A stretch of DNA of 55,118 nucleotides. Origin: an uncultured Bacteroides sp. (lineage in GTDB: Bacteria > Bacteroidota > Bacteroidia > Bacteroidales > Bacteroidaceae). The position numbers and the translations under genes are program-made. Below the pieces are notes generated by a model that did not search any database, was not told the DNA's origin, and was given only the letters and a program-made list of their open reading frames with translations. Of the stretch, positions 8,653-16,834 are shown piece by piece (positions within the stretch are counted from its first letter, which is position 1; the number at the start of each line of letters is the position of its first letter). The DNA is taken from NCBI GenBank assembly GCA_900546645.1, contig URDR01000006.1, positions 1 through 55,118 on the forward strand, read 5' to 3'.

Positions 8653-11484
8653 TTAAACAAGACCCAATTCTTCCTTAATAAATTTAGGCGTATACCCCTT
8701 ATCGGAAAGCGCGACTTCTTCCGGTGTTCCACAAGAGAGCAAACATCCTCCCCCCTTTCCTCCTTCAGGTCCCATATCAATGATATAATCGGCCATCTTT
8801 ATCACGTCCAGATTATGCTCAATGACGATGACGGTATTTCCTTTGTCAACTAAGCGGGCAAGCACCCCCAACAAGACCCGAATGTCTTCAAAATGAAGTC
8901 CCGTGGTAGGTTCGTCTAAAATATAAACAGTTTTACCTGTATCACGTTTTGACAATTCGGTGGCAAGCTTTACACGCTGGCTTTCACCTCCTGAAAGCGT
9001 GGTAGAAGGTTGTCCTAATTTGATATAGCCCAAGCCTACTTCTTGAAGCACCTTTATCTTGTTCAGGATTTGGGGGATGTTTTCAAAAAACTCAACAGCC
9101 CGGTTGATGGTCATATCCAGTACATCGGCTATTGATTTTCCCTTATAACGCACCTCCAGCGTTTCCCGGTTATAGCGCTTTCCGTGACACACTTCACAGG
9201 GGACAAGCACATCGGGAAGGAAATTCATCTCGATATTCTTATAGCCGTTTCCGCTACAAGCTTCACAGCGTCCTCCCGACACGTTAAAGGAGAATCGCCC
9301 GGGTTTATAGCCTCGGATTTTCGCCTCAGGAAGACCGACAAACAAGTTGCGGATATCTGAAAATACACCTGTATAAGTTGCAGGATTGGAACGAGGAGTT
9401 CGCCCTAAGGGAGACTGGTCAACATTCACTACCTTATCAATATACTCCAGTCCTTCTATAGCACTGTAAGGCAAAGGATCTTGGAGCGACCGGTAGAAAT
9501 GTTGCGAAAGAATGGGCTGCAGGGTATCGTTGATTAAAGTAGACTTTCCGCTACCCGATACACCGGTCACACAAATCAACTTACCTAAAGGAAATTCTAC
9601 ATCTACATTCTTCAGGTTGTTTCCGCTTGCGCCACGCAACCAAAGCGATTTTCCGTTTCCCTTTCGCCGTTCTGCCGGGACTTCAATCTTCATCTTTCCG
9701 TTCAGATACTGCGAAGTCAATGTGTCTGTCTGAAGCATCTCTTCCGGAGTTCCGGCAAAGACCACCTCTCCACCCAGACGTCCGGCTTTGGGACCCATAT
9801 CAACTATATAATCGGCTGCCAGCATCATATCTTTATCGTGTTCGACCACAATAACCGAATTTCCCAAATCGCGCAGTTCTTTCAGCGAGTTTATCAGTCG
9901 GATGTTATCACGCTGATGCAAACCAATGCTGGGCTCATCTAAAATATAGAGCACATTTACCAGCTGTGAGCCGATTTGAGTGGCCAGACGGATGCGCTGA
10001 CTTTCTCCTCCGGAAAGACTTACCGAAGAACGGTTCAAAGACAGGTAATCCAGACCTACATCTAACAAGAATTTCAGACGGGTACGGATTTCCTTCAAGA
10101 TTTCTGTAGCTATGATACGCTGTTTTTCTTCCAAGAAAGGCTCTACATCCATTAACCATGCATAAAGTTCGCTGATATCCATGGTAGCAAGCTGATAAAT
10201 GTTTTTATCGTGGATACGGAAATGCAGGGCTTCCTTATTTAAACGTGCTCCTTTACAGTCTGGACAGACATCGGTCTTGGCAAACTGCTCCGCCCATTTC
10301 TGAGCAGTAGCCGAGGCATCACGCTCCTGCATCATTTGAATATATTTCACGATACCTTCATAGGTTACAAAATAATCGGAAGTGGTATGTACCAATGTGC
10401 TTTTTATCTTCAGCCGCTCATCGCAGCCATACAGAATTTCATGAATGACATCTTCCGGAAGTTCGGATACGGGCGTCTTCAATGTCAGTTCATAACGCTC
10501 AAGCAACGCATCGATCTGCCAGAATATCATGACGTTTTTAAACTTTCCTAAAGGAGCAATGGCTCCTTCATAAACCGACAGAGAACGATCGGGAATAACT
10601 TTATCAACATCAATCAGATTGACATACCCCAAGCCTTTGCAGCGGGGACATGCCCCCTGAGGAGAGTTGAAGGAAAAATTATGCGGAGCCGGTTCTTTAT
10701 ATGACAACCCTGTAACCGGGCACATCAGACGCTTGCTATAATGGCGTACGCTCTCGGTCTGTGCATCCAAAATCATCAGCAACCCGTCGCCTTGACGCAT
10801 GGCGGTAGATACGCTCTGGTGCAAGCGTTTTTCTTCTTTACCGGTTACTACCGTTTTGTCGATAACCACCTCAATGTCATGGTTCTTATAGCGGTCGAGC
10901 TTCATTCCGTGGGTTATCTCTCTGATTTCCCCGTCTACCCGTACATATAAATATCCTTTTTTACGGACTTGCTCGAACAGTTCTTTATAATGCCCCTTAC
11001 GGGTACGCACTAAAGGAGCAAGGATGTAGATACGCTTTCCCCTATAGTCGCGATGAATAAGTTCAAGAATCTGCTCCTCTGTGTATTTTACCATTTTTTC
11101 TCCAGAAAGATATGAATAGGCTGTTCCTGCACGGGCGAACAGCAGACGGAGATAGTCATATATTTCTGTAGTAGTACCTACAGTAGACCGGGGATTTTTA
11201 TTGGTTGTTTTCTGTTCAATGGATATAACAGGGCTCAGACCTGTTATTTTATCAACGTCAGGACGCTCCATCCCTCCCAAAAAATTACGGGCATAGGCAG
11301 AGAATGTTTCAATATAGCGGCGCTGTCCTTCAGCAAAGATTGTATCAAAAGCCAATGACGATTTTCCGCTTCCGCTTAATCCGGTTATTACGGTCAAGCT
11401 GTCACGCGGAATTTCCACGTCTACATTTTTCAAATTATGCACCCTGGCTCCCAACACACTGATTGTTTCTTTTCCTTCTGTCAT
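8653..11484 (-). CDS. uvrA: Excinuclease ABC subunit A
   Basis: This 943-residue damage-recognition ATPase of nucleotide excision repair has two ABC modules. Walker A motifs are GLSGSGKSSLAFD and GVSGSGKSTLIND, each with an LSGGESQR signature. The zinc module of the second half is complete (CEACSGNGY ... CEVCHGKRY). The first has CPVTG where many UvrA proteins have CxxC, followed by CPRCKG, so one zinc-ligand cysteine seems absent, which I believe is common in Bacteroidota. The frame extends to a TTG at 11496. The ATG at 11484, with GAAAGAAG just upstream, is preferred. Confidence 0.97.
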   Translation of the reverse strand: MTEGKETISVLGARVHNLKNVDVEIPRDSLTVITGLSGSGKSSLAFDTIFAEGQRRYIETFSAYARNFLGGMERPDVDKITGLSPVISIEQKTTNKNPRSTVGTTTEIYDYLRLLFARAGTAYSYLSGEKMVKYTEEQILELIHRDYRGKRIYILAPLVRTRKGHYKELFEQVRKKGYLYVRVDGEIREITHGMKLDRYKNHDIEVVIDKTVVTGKEEKRLHQSVSTAMRQGDGLLMILDAQTESVRHYSKRLMCPVTGLSYKEPAPHNFSFNSPQGACPRCKGLGYVNLIDVDKVIPDRSLSVYEGAIAPLGKFKNVMIFWQIDALLERYELTLKTPVSELPEDVIHEILYGCDERLKIKSTLVHTTSDYFVTYEGIVKYIQMMQERDASATAQKWAEQFAKTDVCPDCKGARLNKEALHFRIHDKNIYQLATMDISELYAWLMDVEPFLEEKQRIIATEILKEIRTRLKFLLDVGLDYLSLNRSSVSLSGGESQRIRLATQIGSQLVNVLYILDEPSIGLHQRDNIRLINSLKELRDLGNSVIVVEHDKDMMLAADYIVDMGPKAGRLGGEVVFAGTPEEMLQTDTLTSQYLNGKMKIEVPAERRKGNGKSLWLRGASGNNLKNVDVEFPLGKLICVTGVSGSGKSTLINDTLQPILSQHFYRSLQDPLPYSAIEGLEYIDKVVNVDQSPLGRTPRSNPATYTGVFSDIRNLFVGLPEAKIRGYKPGRFSFNVSGGRCEACSGNGYKNIEMNFLPDVLVPCEVCHGKRYNRETLEVRYKGKSIADVLDMTINRAVEFFENIPQILNKIKVLQEVGLGYIKLGQPSTTLSGGESQRVKLATELSKRDTGKTVYILDEPTTGLHFEDIRVLLGVLARLVDKGNTVIVIEHNLDVIKMADYIIDMGPEGGKGGGCLLSCGTPEEVALSDKGYTPKFIKEELGLV

Positions 11485-11513
11485 ATCTTCTTTCAAATCC
11501 GATAATATCCTTG

Positions 11514-11521
11514 CAAAGATA
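11514..11521 (-). promoter_or_regulatory. -7 box for uvrA
   Basis: TATCTTTG on the minus strand, 30 bp before the ATG at 11484. No convincing TTTG is seen at the right distance upstream, so only the -7 element is claimed. Confidence 0.5.
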
Positions 11522-11577
11522 GATAGAAATTTTGTCTATAAAAACATTTATGAGGGATTAAAAAAAGGGTTTTTCAT

Positions 11578-11608
11578 CTTGTTTTTTGCAAAATAAGATA
11601 TACCTTTG
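11578..11608 (+). promoter_or_regulatory. Promoter for tRNA-Gly
   Basis: CTTG at 11578-11581, 19 bp, TACCTTTG at 11601-11608. The tRNA starts 13 bp downstream. Confidence 0.7.
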
Positions 11609-11620
11609 CTTGTGAATCAT

Positions 11621-11693
11621 GCGGCAGTAGCTCAGTTGGTAGAGCATCAGCTTCCCAAGCTGAGGGTCGCGGGTTCGAGTCCCGTTTGCCGCT
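11621..11693 (+). tRNA. tRNA-Gly (anticodon CCC)
   Basis: A complete 73-nt cloverleaf. Acceptor arms GCGGCAG/TTGCCGC pair with one G-U. The D-arm is GCTC/GAGC. The anticodon stem TCAGC/GCTGA encloses TTCCCAA with anticodon CCC, and the T-arm is GCGGG-TTCGAGT-CCCGT. The CCA end is not encoded. No copy of its 3' end was seen nearby, so it is not obviously a used attachment site. Confidence 0.96.
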
Positions 11694-12130
11694 CTTATTG
11701 ATAATCAGAAGCTTACATTATGCGAGTTTCTGATTTTTTTATTTCATAAACTGATTGTTTTACCTATGATCTTTATTCAATCATTAAGAGCCAGCAGGTT
11801 TTCAGGGCTTACTCAAGACTTGCACTCTCACAGGCTATGCTCATGCGGGGCATATATAAAGCAGCATACATATCAAGCCTTGCAAAGTCACATCAAGTGG
11901 GGCTCATAACCGGAGAACTGCCGAGTATATGCGCAGAGACCAGCATATATGAAATCAAAAACCGTAAAGAGACTGTTGTGGATAAGGGAGTAAATACAAT
12001 TACTTACAAGTTCAACTATCGTTAATATTATATTTTCCATCCTCTTCTATGTAGCATTGCGTATTAGAGGATGGAAAACTTTATATATCAGACATCCGTT
12101 TAGGAAATCTATAATAGTCGGATAATGATT
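11694..12130 (+). other. Intergenic stretch between tRNA-Gly and abiF1
   Basis: 437 bp without a convincing gene. A 62-codon frame at 11837-12025 has no recognisable domain or ribosome site and may be a remnant. The only clear structure is the inverted repeat at 12033-12078. With the adjacent Abi gene this may be a small acquired island next to the tRNA. Confidence 0.4.
12033..12078. terminator. 13-bp perfect inverted repeat, possible bidirectional terminator
   Basis: TTTTCCATCCTCT at 12033-12045 is exactly complementary to AGAGGATGGAAAA at 12066-12078, with a 20-nt loop. The A/T ends give T-runs on both strands. It lies just downstream of the minus-strand Abi gene, so termination of that transcript is the simplest role. 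Confidence 0.6.
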
Positions 12131-13027
12131 CTATTTCCAAAGCGGTTCGTTATACCAGAACTTTGGAAACCCCATCGCTGCAACATCAACAATAGAGTAT
12201 TCCGACAATAGTACTTTCAAATTCTTTTTGAAGCCATTGTTGGGACAAATTGCATCCAACAGATAAGCTATACAACATAATTGAGCATATAGCTTTTCCT
12301 GTGATATAGCCTTATCTTGAATCCAAGGGTTTTGTAATTTCTTAGGTAGTTGTGGTTTCCATGGATATTTTCTATTCCATATACGAGCATGATGTGCTAT
12401 GCAATTACGCAATACAGACAAACTTTTTATCCAACTTTCAAGATACAAGTGCTGTGGCAAACCAAGCTCTCTTGCAATCTGCTTTTTAAGGTTGTTGTCT
12501 GACAAATTACAATATAGCTTTGATAGTGTTCCGAAAGAAGACACTTCCAAAGTTTTCCAAGCTGGAGGATAAGGTGGTGTATCGTACTTGGCATAATGTT
12601 CTATCAAAAAATCTTCTTTTGAGCGTTTCAGTTCTTCCTCTATATTGGAGAGGCATTTAGAAAAGATTGTTGTGTCGGAGAACAATGATTCATCAGAGAA
12701 CCAGAAAGCACCACAATTAGATGATACTATCTGAATAACTTTAGTGCGGAGAGCTATCTCGATGCTCTGTATAGCTGAAAAAATAAGAGTACGCAAATCT
12801 TTGTCAAAATTATACAAGGTTACTACGTTCTCAAACTTACTTTCAGGCTTAAATACATGATTCACCTTATCGCTTTCCATAGGTTTCCAATAATTAGCCA
12901 AACGGAAGTAACTGATGATTTTCAAGCATTCAACCGCCGCTTTCTCATCATCAAACAGAAGTCCCCTATTTTTTAACATTGCTATTTGGTCTGCAATACT
13001 TATGGGCTGCTTAGTGTATGTTATCAT
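12131..13027 (-). CDS. Abi_2/AbiF-type abortive-infection HEPN protein, chromosomal copy
   Basis: This 298-residue protein has the Abi_2 (AbiD/AbiF) layout. A conserved N-terminal region contains DQIAMLKNRGLLFDDE and ISYFRLANYWKPME. Further motifs are LRTLIFSAIQSIEIALRTKV and WKTLEVSSFGTLSKLY, and a C-terminal RNCIAHH is a HEPN RNase signature (RxxxxH). HEPN toxins cut RNA; Abi_2 proteins protect populations against phage by stopping growth. The frame is open to 13189, but the ATG at 13027 matches the second copy and leaves a ~60-nt structured leader after a perfect promoter. It is closely similar in layout to the gene at 39749-40648. Confidence 0.9.
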   Translation of the reverse strand: MITYTKQPISIADQIAMLKNRGLLFDDEKAAVECLKIISYFRLANYWKPMESDKVNHVFKPESKFENVVTLYNFDKDLRTLIFSAIQSIEIALRTKVIQIVSSNCGAFWFSDESLFSDTTIFSKCLSNIEEELKRSKEDFLIEHYAKYDTPPYPPAWKTLEVSSFGTLSKLYCNLSDNNLKKQIARELGLPQHLYLESWIKSLSVLRNCIAHHARIWNRKYPWKPQLPKKLQNPWIQDKAISQEKLYAQLCCIAYLLDAICPNNGFKKNLKVLLSEYSIVDVAAMGFPKFWYNEPLWK

Positions 13028-13087
13028 ATGTGTATAAAAAATAAGTTCCGCCCTGGTACGCATTGTAAAGAGGCGTGGCGGAAATTG
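13028..13087 (-). ncRNA. Structured leader RNA of abiF1 (abiF-RNA-like)
   Basis: On the minus strand the leader forms an outer stem TTCCGCC/GGCGGAA (13077-13083 with 13046-13052) and an inner stem ACGC/GCGT (13073-13076 with 13058-13061), then the conserved GCGTACC. The leader of the second abi gene (40649-40703) has the same layout with different paired bases, which supports base pairing. An upstream structured RNA is known for AbiF genes (the abiF RNA motif), and recent work proposes that it acts as an RNA antitoxin. Identity with that motif is inference. Confidence 0.65.
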
Positions 13088-13093
13088 TTGATG

Positions 13094-13125
13094 CAAAGAT
13101 AATGTTTTTTCTGCTGTACTGCAAA
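13094..13125 (-). promoter_or_regulatory. Promoter for abiF1 leader and gene
   Basis: On the minus strand, TTTG (13122-13125), 20 bp, TATCTTTG (13094-13101). This is a perfect consensus, and initiation is expected near 13087. Confidence 0.85.
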
Positions 13126-13497
13126 CATTTCTATTTTTTCTATCAAAACAAAAAAATTGTACCTTTGCTATACTTTTGCAATGAACCAAAAATAGTAGTG
13201 GAATATACGAAGTAAATTGTGCTGAAAAAGAAGAAACAGCTTAAGTTGGTTTTCCGAAAGGGTTAAGGATTAATAAAAACGTTAAATCTTCACCTTTTAG
13301 AATGTACCATTAAAAAATCGGTTTATGTATAGATGTGCATTGAAAGTCAAAGGTAGCTGCGCTACCCTGCATTTTTCATCCTCTGAACTGAAGATTTAGG
13401 GGTTTTCAAATGCGAGTCCATATAAAGCGACCCCAAAAGTTTTTATCCAACTTTTCGGGGGTCGCTTCTATTTACCAGTATGGGTTATGAATGCGCT
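13126..13497. other. Intergenic region between abiF1 promoter and secA
   Basis: About 370 bp with no gene. It holds a tight hairpin GGTAGC-TGC-GCTACC near 13361-13375, a pair of inverted AAATCTTCA/TGAAGATTT arms about 100 bp apart, and the secA terminator at 13425-13467. Nothing else was recognised. Confidence 0.5.
13425..13467. terminator. Terminator downstream of secA
   Basis: AAGCGACCCC...AAAAGT (13425-13440) pairs with ACTTTT...GGGGGTCGCTT (13450-13467), giving a long GC-rich stem 31 bp past the secA stop codon. Confidence 0.75.
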
Positions 13498-16400
13498 TTA
13501 TGCATTTTTCCCATGGCAGTTTTTGTATTTCAAACCGCTTCCACACGGACAGGGGTCATTACGACCTACGGTTTTTTCGGCACGGTAAGGTTCAGTTTTC
13601 TGCTGTTCACGCGTATCACGTGAAGCAGCTTCCTGCTGGGCAGGGTCACTCAAATCTTGTTTTTCTTCCTTATACTGCTGACGCGGTGTTTCCGGTTCCG
13701 GAGCTGCTTCTCTCACCTGCTCAGGTTCCTGTACCGGAATCTGCCCACGCATCAATACGGAAATGGTGTTGTTATTAATCTTATCCACCATATTACGGAA
13801 CAAGGTAGCCGATTCAAGTTTGAAGATCAACAGCGGGTCTTTCTGCTCATAACTTGCATTCTGCACAGAGTGTTTCAACTCATCCAAGTCGCGCAGGTTT
13901 TCTTTCCAGGCATCGTCAATGGTATGCAGAAGGATTGCTTTTTCGAAAGCCTTCACGATTTCCTTTGATTCACTTTCATATGCAGCTTTCAGATTAACTG
14001 AAATGTTATACATGCGCTTGCCGTCGGTAATAGGAATCATGATGTTTTCATACATCTGACCTTGTGCTTCGTATACCTGCTTGATTACCGGATTGGCAAT
14101 CTGAGCCATACGTTCTGTCTTGCGCTTAAACAAAGCCATGGCAGCCTCGAAGGTACGCATAGCCAAATCGTCTTTCTTCGCAGTGTGGAATTCTTCTTCT
14201 GTGAACGGCGGTTCCATAGACAAGACATGGAAGATTTCCATACGTGCATCTTCGTAAGTGGGCTGGTCGAGTGCATTCAGACAGCGATTTTCAATCATGT
14301 CTACAATATCCATACCGATACGCTCACCCATCAAGGCATGGCGACGCTTGGTATAAACCACGGTACGCTGACGGTTCATCACATCATCGTATTCCAACAA
14401 ACGCTTACGGATACCGAAGTTATTTTCTTCCACCTTCTTCTGAGCACGTTCGATAGAGTTTGAAATCATCTTATGCTCAATCATTTCGCCCTCCTTGAAG
14501 CCGAGCTTATCCATTACGGAAGCAATACGGTCGGAAGAGAACAGACGCATCAAATCGTCTTCCAATGACACGAAGAATACAGATGAACCCGGGTCTCCCT
14601 GACGTCCGGCACGACCACGCAACTGACGGTCAACGCGACGTGACTCGTGGCGTTCCGTACCGATGATAGCCAAACCTCCGGCAGCTTTTACTTCTGCACT
14701 CAGCTTGATATCGGTACCACGGCCTGCCATATTGGTGGCGATGGTTACGGTACTGCTCTGTCCGGCTTTTGCCACGATATCGGCTTCTTTCTGGTGCAAT
14801 TTTGCATTCAATACGTTATGAGGGATCTTACGCAGGGTAAGCATCTTGCTCAACATTTCAGAGATTTCCACTGAAGTGGTACCCACCAGTACCGGACGTC
14901 CAGCCTGTACCATCTTTTCGATTTCCTCGATAACGGCTTTATACTTCTCACGCTTGGTCTTGTAAACGCGATCGTTCATATCGATACGGGCAATCGGGCG
15001 GTTAGTAGGAATTACTACTACATCCAACTTATAGATATCCCAGAACTCTCCTGCTTCGGTTTCAGCCGTACCGGTCATACCTGAAAGTTTATGATACATA
15101 CGGAAGTAGTTCTGCAGTGTAATGGTAGCAAATGTCTGAGTAGCGGCTTCCACCTTCACTCCTTCTTTTGCTTCAACAGCCTGATGCAATCCATCGCTCC
15201 AACGACGACCATCCATGATACGTCCGGTCTGTTCATCCACAATCTTCACCTGTCCGTCCATCACCACGTAATCCGTATCTTTCTCAAACATGCTGTATGC
15301 TTTCAAAAGCTGGTTGATGGTATGTACACGTTCTGACTTGATGGCGTATTCAGTAAGCAATTCGTCTTTCTTAGCCAGTTTTTCTTCATCGCTCAATTCG
15401 GTACGGTTTTCCAATTCAGAAAGCTGGGCGGTGATATCCGGCAATACGAATAAAGTGGGATCTTGCGAATTTCCCGTAATCAAGTCGATACCTTTATCGG
15501 TCAAGTCAACGCTCTTCAGTTTTTCATCGATGACGAAATACAGCGGTTCAACAGCCTCAGGCATACGCTTGTTATTCTGTTCCATATAGATTTCTTCGGT
15601 CTTCAGCATACCGGCTTTGATACCCGGTTCACTCAGGAACTTGATCAAAGGCTTGTTTTTCGGCAATGCCTTATGACTGCGGAACAGAGCCAAGAATCCG
15701 GCTTCCACATCTTCTTTCTTATCGGAAGCAATCAGACGTTTTGCATCGGCAAGATACTGAGTGGCCAGTTTATGCTGTGCTTCAACCAGACGCTCTACCA
15801 GCGGACGAAGAATCTCAAACAGCTGCTGGTCGCCTTTAGGCACCGGTCCGGAAATAATCAGCGGCGTACGCGCATCGTCAATCAATACCGAGTCGACCTC
15901 ATCGACAATTGCATAGTTGTGTTTACGCTGTACAAGGTCTTTCGGACTAACAGCCATATTATCACGCAAGTAGTCGAATCCAAACTCATTATTCGTACCG
16001 AACGTAATATCAGCCATATAAGCGCGTCGACGTGCTTCTGAGTTAGGCTGATGCTTATCGATACAATCCACACGCAAGCCGTGGAACATATACAGCGGTC
16101 CCATCCATTCCGAGTCACGTTTAGCCAGATAATCATTCACTGTTACTACATGTACCCCATTTCCGGTCAGTGCATTCAAGAATACAGGCAAAGTAGCCAC
16201 AAGGGTTTTTCCTTCACCCGTTGCCATTTCGGCAATCTTTCCCTGATGCAAAACCACTCCACCGAAGAGCTGTACATCATAATGAATCATGTTCCAGCTC
16301 ATCTCGTTACCGCCGGCTTTCCAGTGATTTTTCCAGATTGCTTTATCACCTTCGATACGGACGAAATCACGTCCCTGAGCTGCCAGCTCACGGTCGAGTT

Positions 16401-16797
16401 CAGAAGCTGTAACTTCAATCTCTTCGTTTTCAGACAGACGGCGTGCCGTATCTTTCACGATAGAGAATGCAGTAGGTAATATTTCTTTTAAAGCTATCTC
16501 ATACTTTTCAAGCACTTCTTTCTCTAATTTGTCGATCTGAGCAAAAACAGCTTCACGTTTCTCCAAATCAGTCGATTCAATGGTAGCCTTCAGCTCTTCA
16601 ATTTTCTTGCTTTCTTCGGCAGCAGAATCCTTGATATATTTTTTCAATTCTTCTGTTTTCGCACGTAGCTCATCATGACTTAATTTCGCTATTTCCGGAT
16701 AGACTTCTTTTACCTTATTTACCCACGGCTGAATTTCCTTCATATCGCGGGTAGCCTTATTTCCAAACAGCTTGCTTATAAATTCATTAAATCCCAT
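13498..16797 (-). CDS. secA: Preprotein translocase ATPase SecA
   Basis: This 1,099-residue motor of Sec export has nucleotide-binding fold 1 with Walker A ATGEGKT and DEVDSVLID, then the preprotein-crosslinking and scaffold regions, and a C-terminal SEC-C zinc module (DPCPCGSGLKYKNCHG) that binds SecB or the ribosome. The length exceeds E. coli SecA (901), as is usual for Bacteroidota SecA with inserted acidic segments. The ATG at 16797 (MGFNEFISKLFGNK) is the normal start. It drives export of the many envelope proteins encoded nearby. Confidence 0.97.
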   Translation of the reverse strand: MGFNEFISKLFGNKATRDMKEIQPWVNKVKEVYPEIAKLSHDELRAKTEELKKYIKDSAAEESKKIEELKATIESTDLEKREAVFAQIDKLEKEVLEKYEIALKEILPTAFSIVKDTARRLSENEEIEVTASELDRELAAQGRDFVRIEGDKAIWKNHWKAGGNEMSWNMIHYDVQLFGGVVLHQGKIAEMATGEGKTLVATLPVFLNALTGNGVHVVTVNDYLAKRDSEWMGPLYMFHGLRVDCIDKHQPNSEARRRAYMADITFGTNNEFGFDYLRDNMAVSPKDLVQRKHNYAIVDEVDSVLIDDARTPLIISGPVPKGDQQLFEILRPLVERLVEAQHKLATQYLADAKRLIASDKKEDVEAGFLALFRSHKALPKNKPLIKFLSEPGIKAGMLKTEEIYMEQNNKRMPEAVEPLYFVIDEKLKSVDLTDKGIDLITGNSQDPTLFVLPDITAQLSELENRTELSDEEKLAKKDELLTEYAIKSERVHTINQLLKAYSMFEKDTDYVVMDGQVKIVDEQTGRIMDGRRWSDGLHQAVEAKEGVKVEAATQTFATITLQNYFRMYHKLSGMTGTAETEAGEFWDIYKLDVVVIPTNRPIARIDMNDRVYKTKREKYKAVIEEIEKMVQAGRPVLVGTTSVEISEMLSKMLTLRKIPHNVLNAKLHQKEADIVAKAGQSSTVTIATNMAGRGTDIKLSAEVKAAGGLAIIGTERHESRRVDRQLRGRAGRQGDPGSSVFFVSLEDDLMRLFSSDRIASVMDKLGFKEGEMIEHKMISNSIERAQKKVEENNFGIRKRLLEYDDVMNRQRTVVYTKRRHALMGERIGMDIVDMIENRCLNALDQPTYEDARMEIFHVLSMEPPFTEEEFHTAKKDDLAMRTFEAAMALFKRKTERMAQIANPVIKQVYEAQGQMYENIMIPITDGKRMYNISVNLKAAYESESKEIVKAFEKAILLHTIDDAWKENLRDLDELKHSVQNASYEQKDPLLIFKLESATLFRNMVDKINNNTISVLMRGQIPVQEPEQVREAAPEPETPRQQYKEEKQDLSDPAQQEAASRDTREQQKTEPYRAEKTVGRNDPCPCGSGLKYKNCHGKNA

Positions 16798-16834
16798 TTT
16801 ATATAGTTGTTTTATTATTATTCAAAAAATCAGT

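Noticed and set aside
11837..12025. 62-codon frame between tRNA-Gly and abiF1
   Set aside because: No family, no ribosome site, no promoter; kept only as a possible remnant in the intergenic note.
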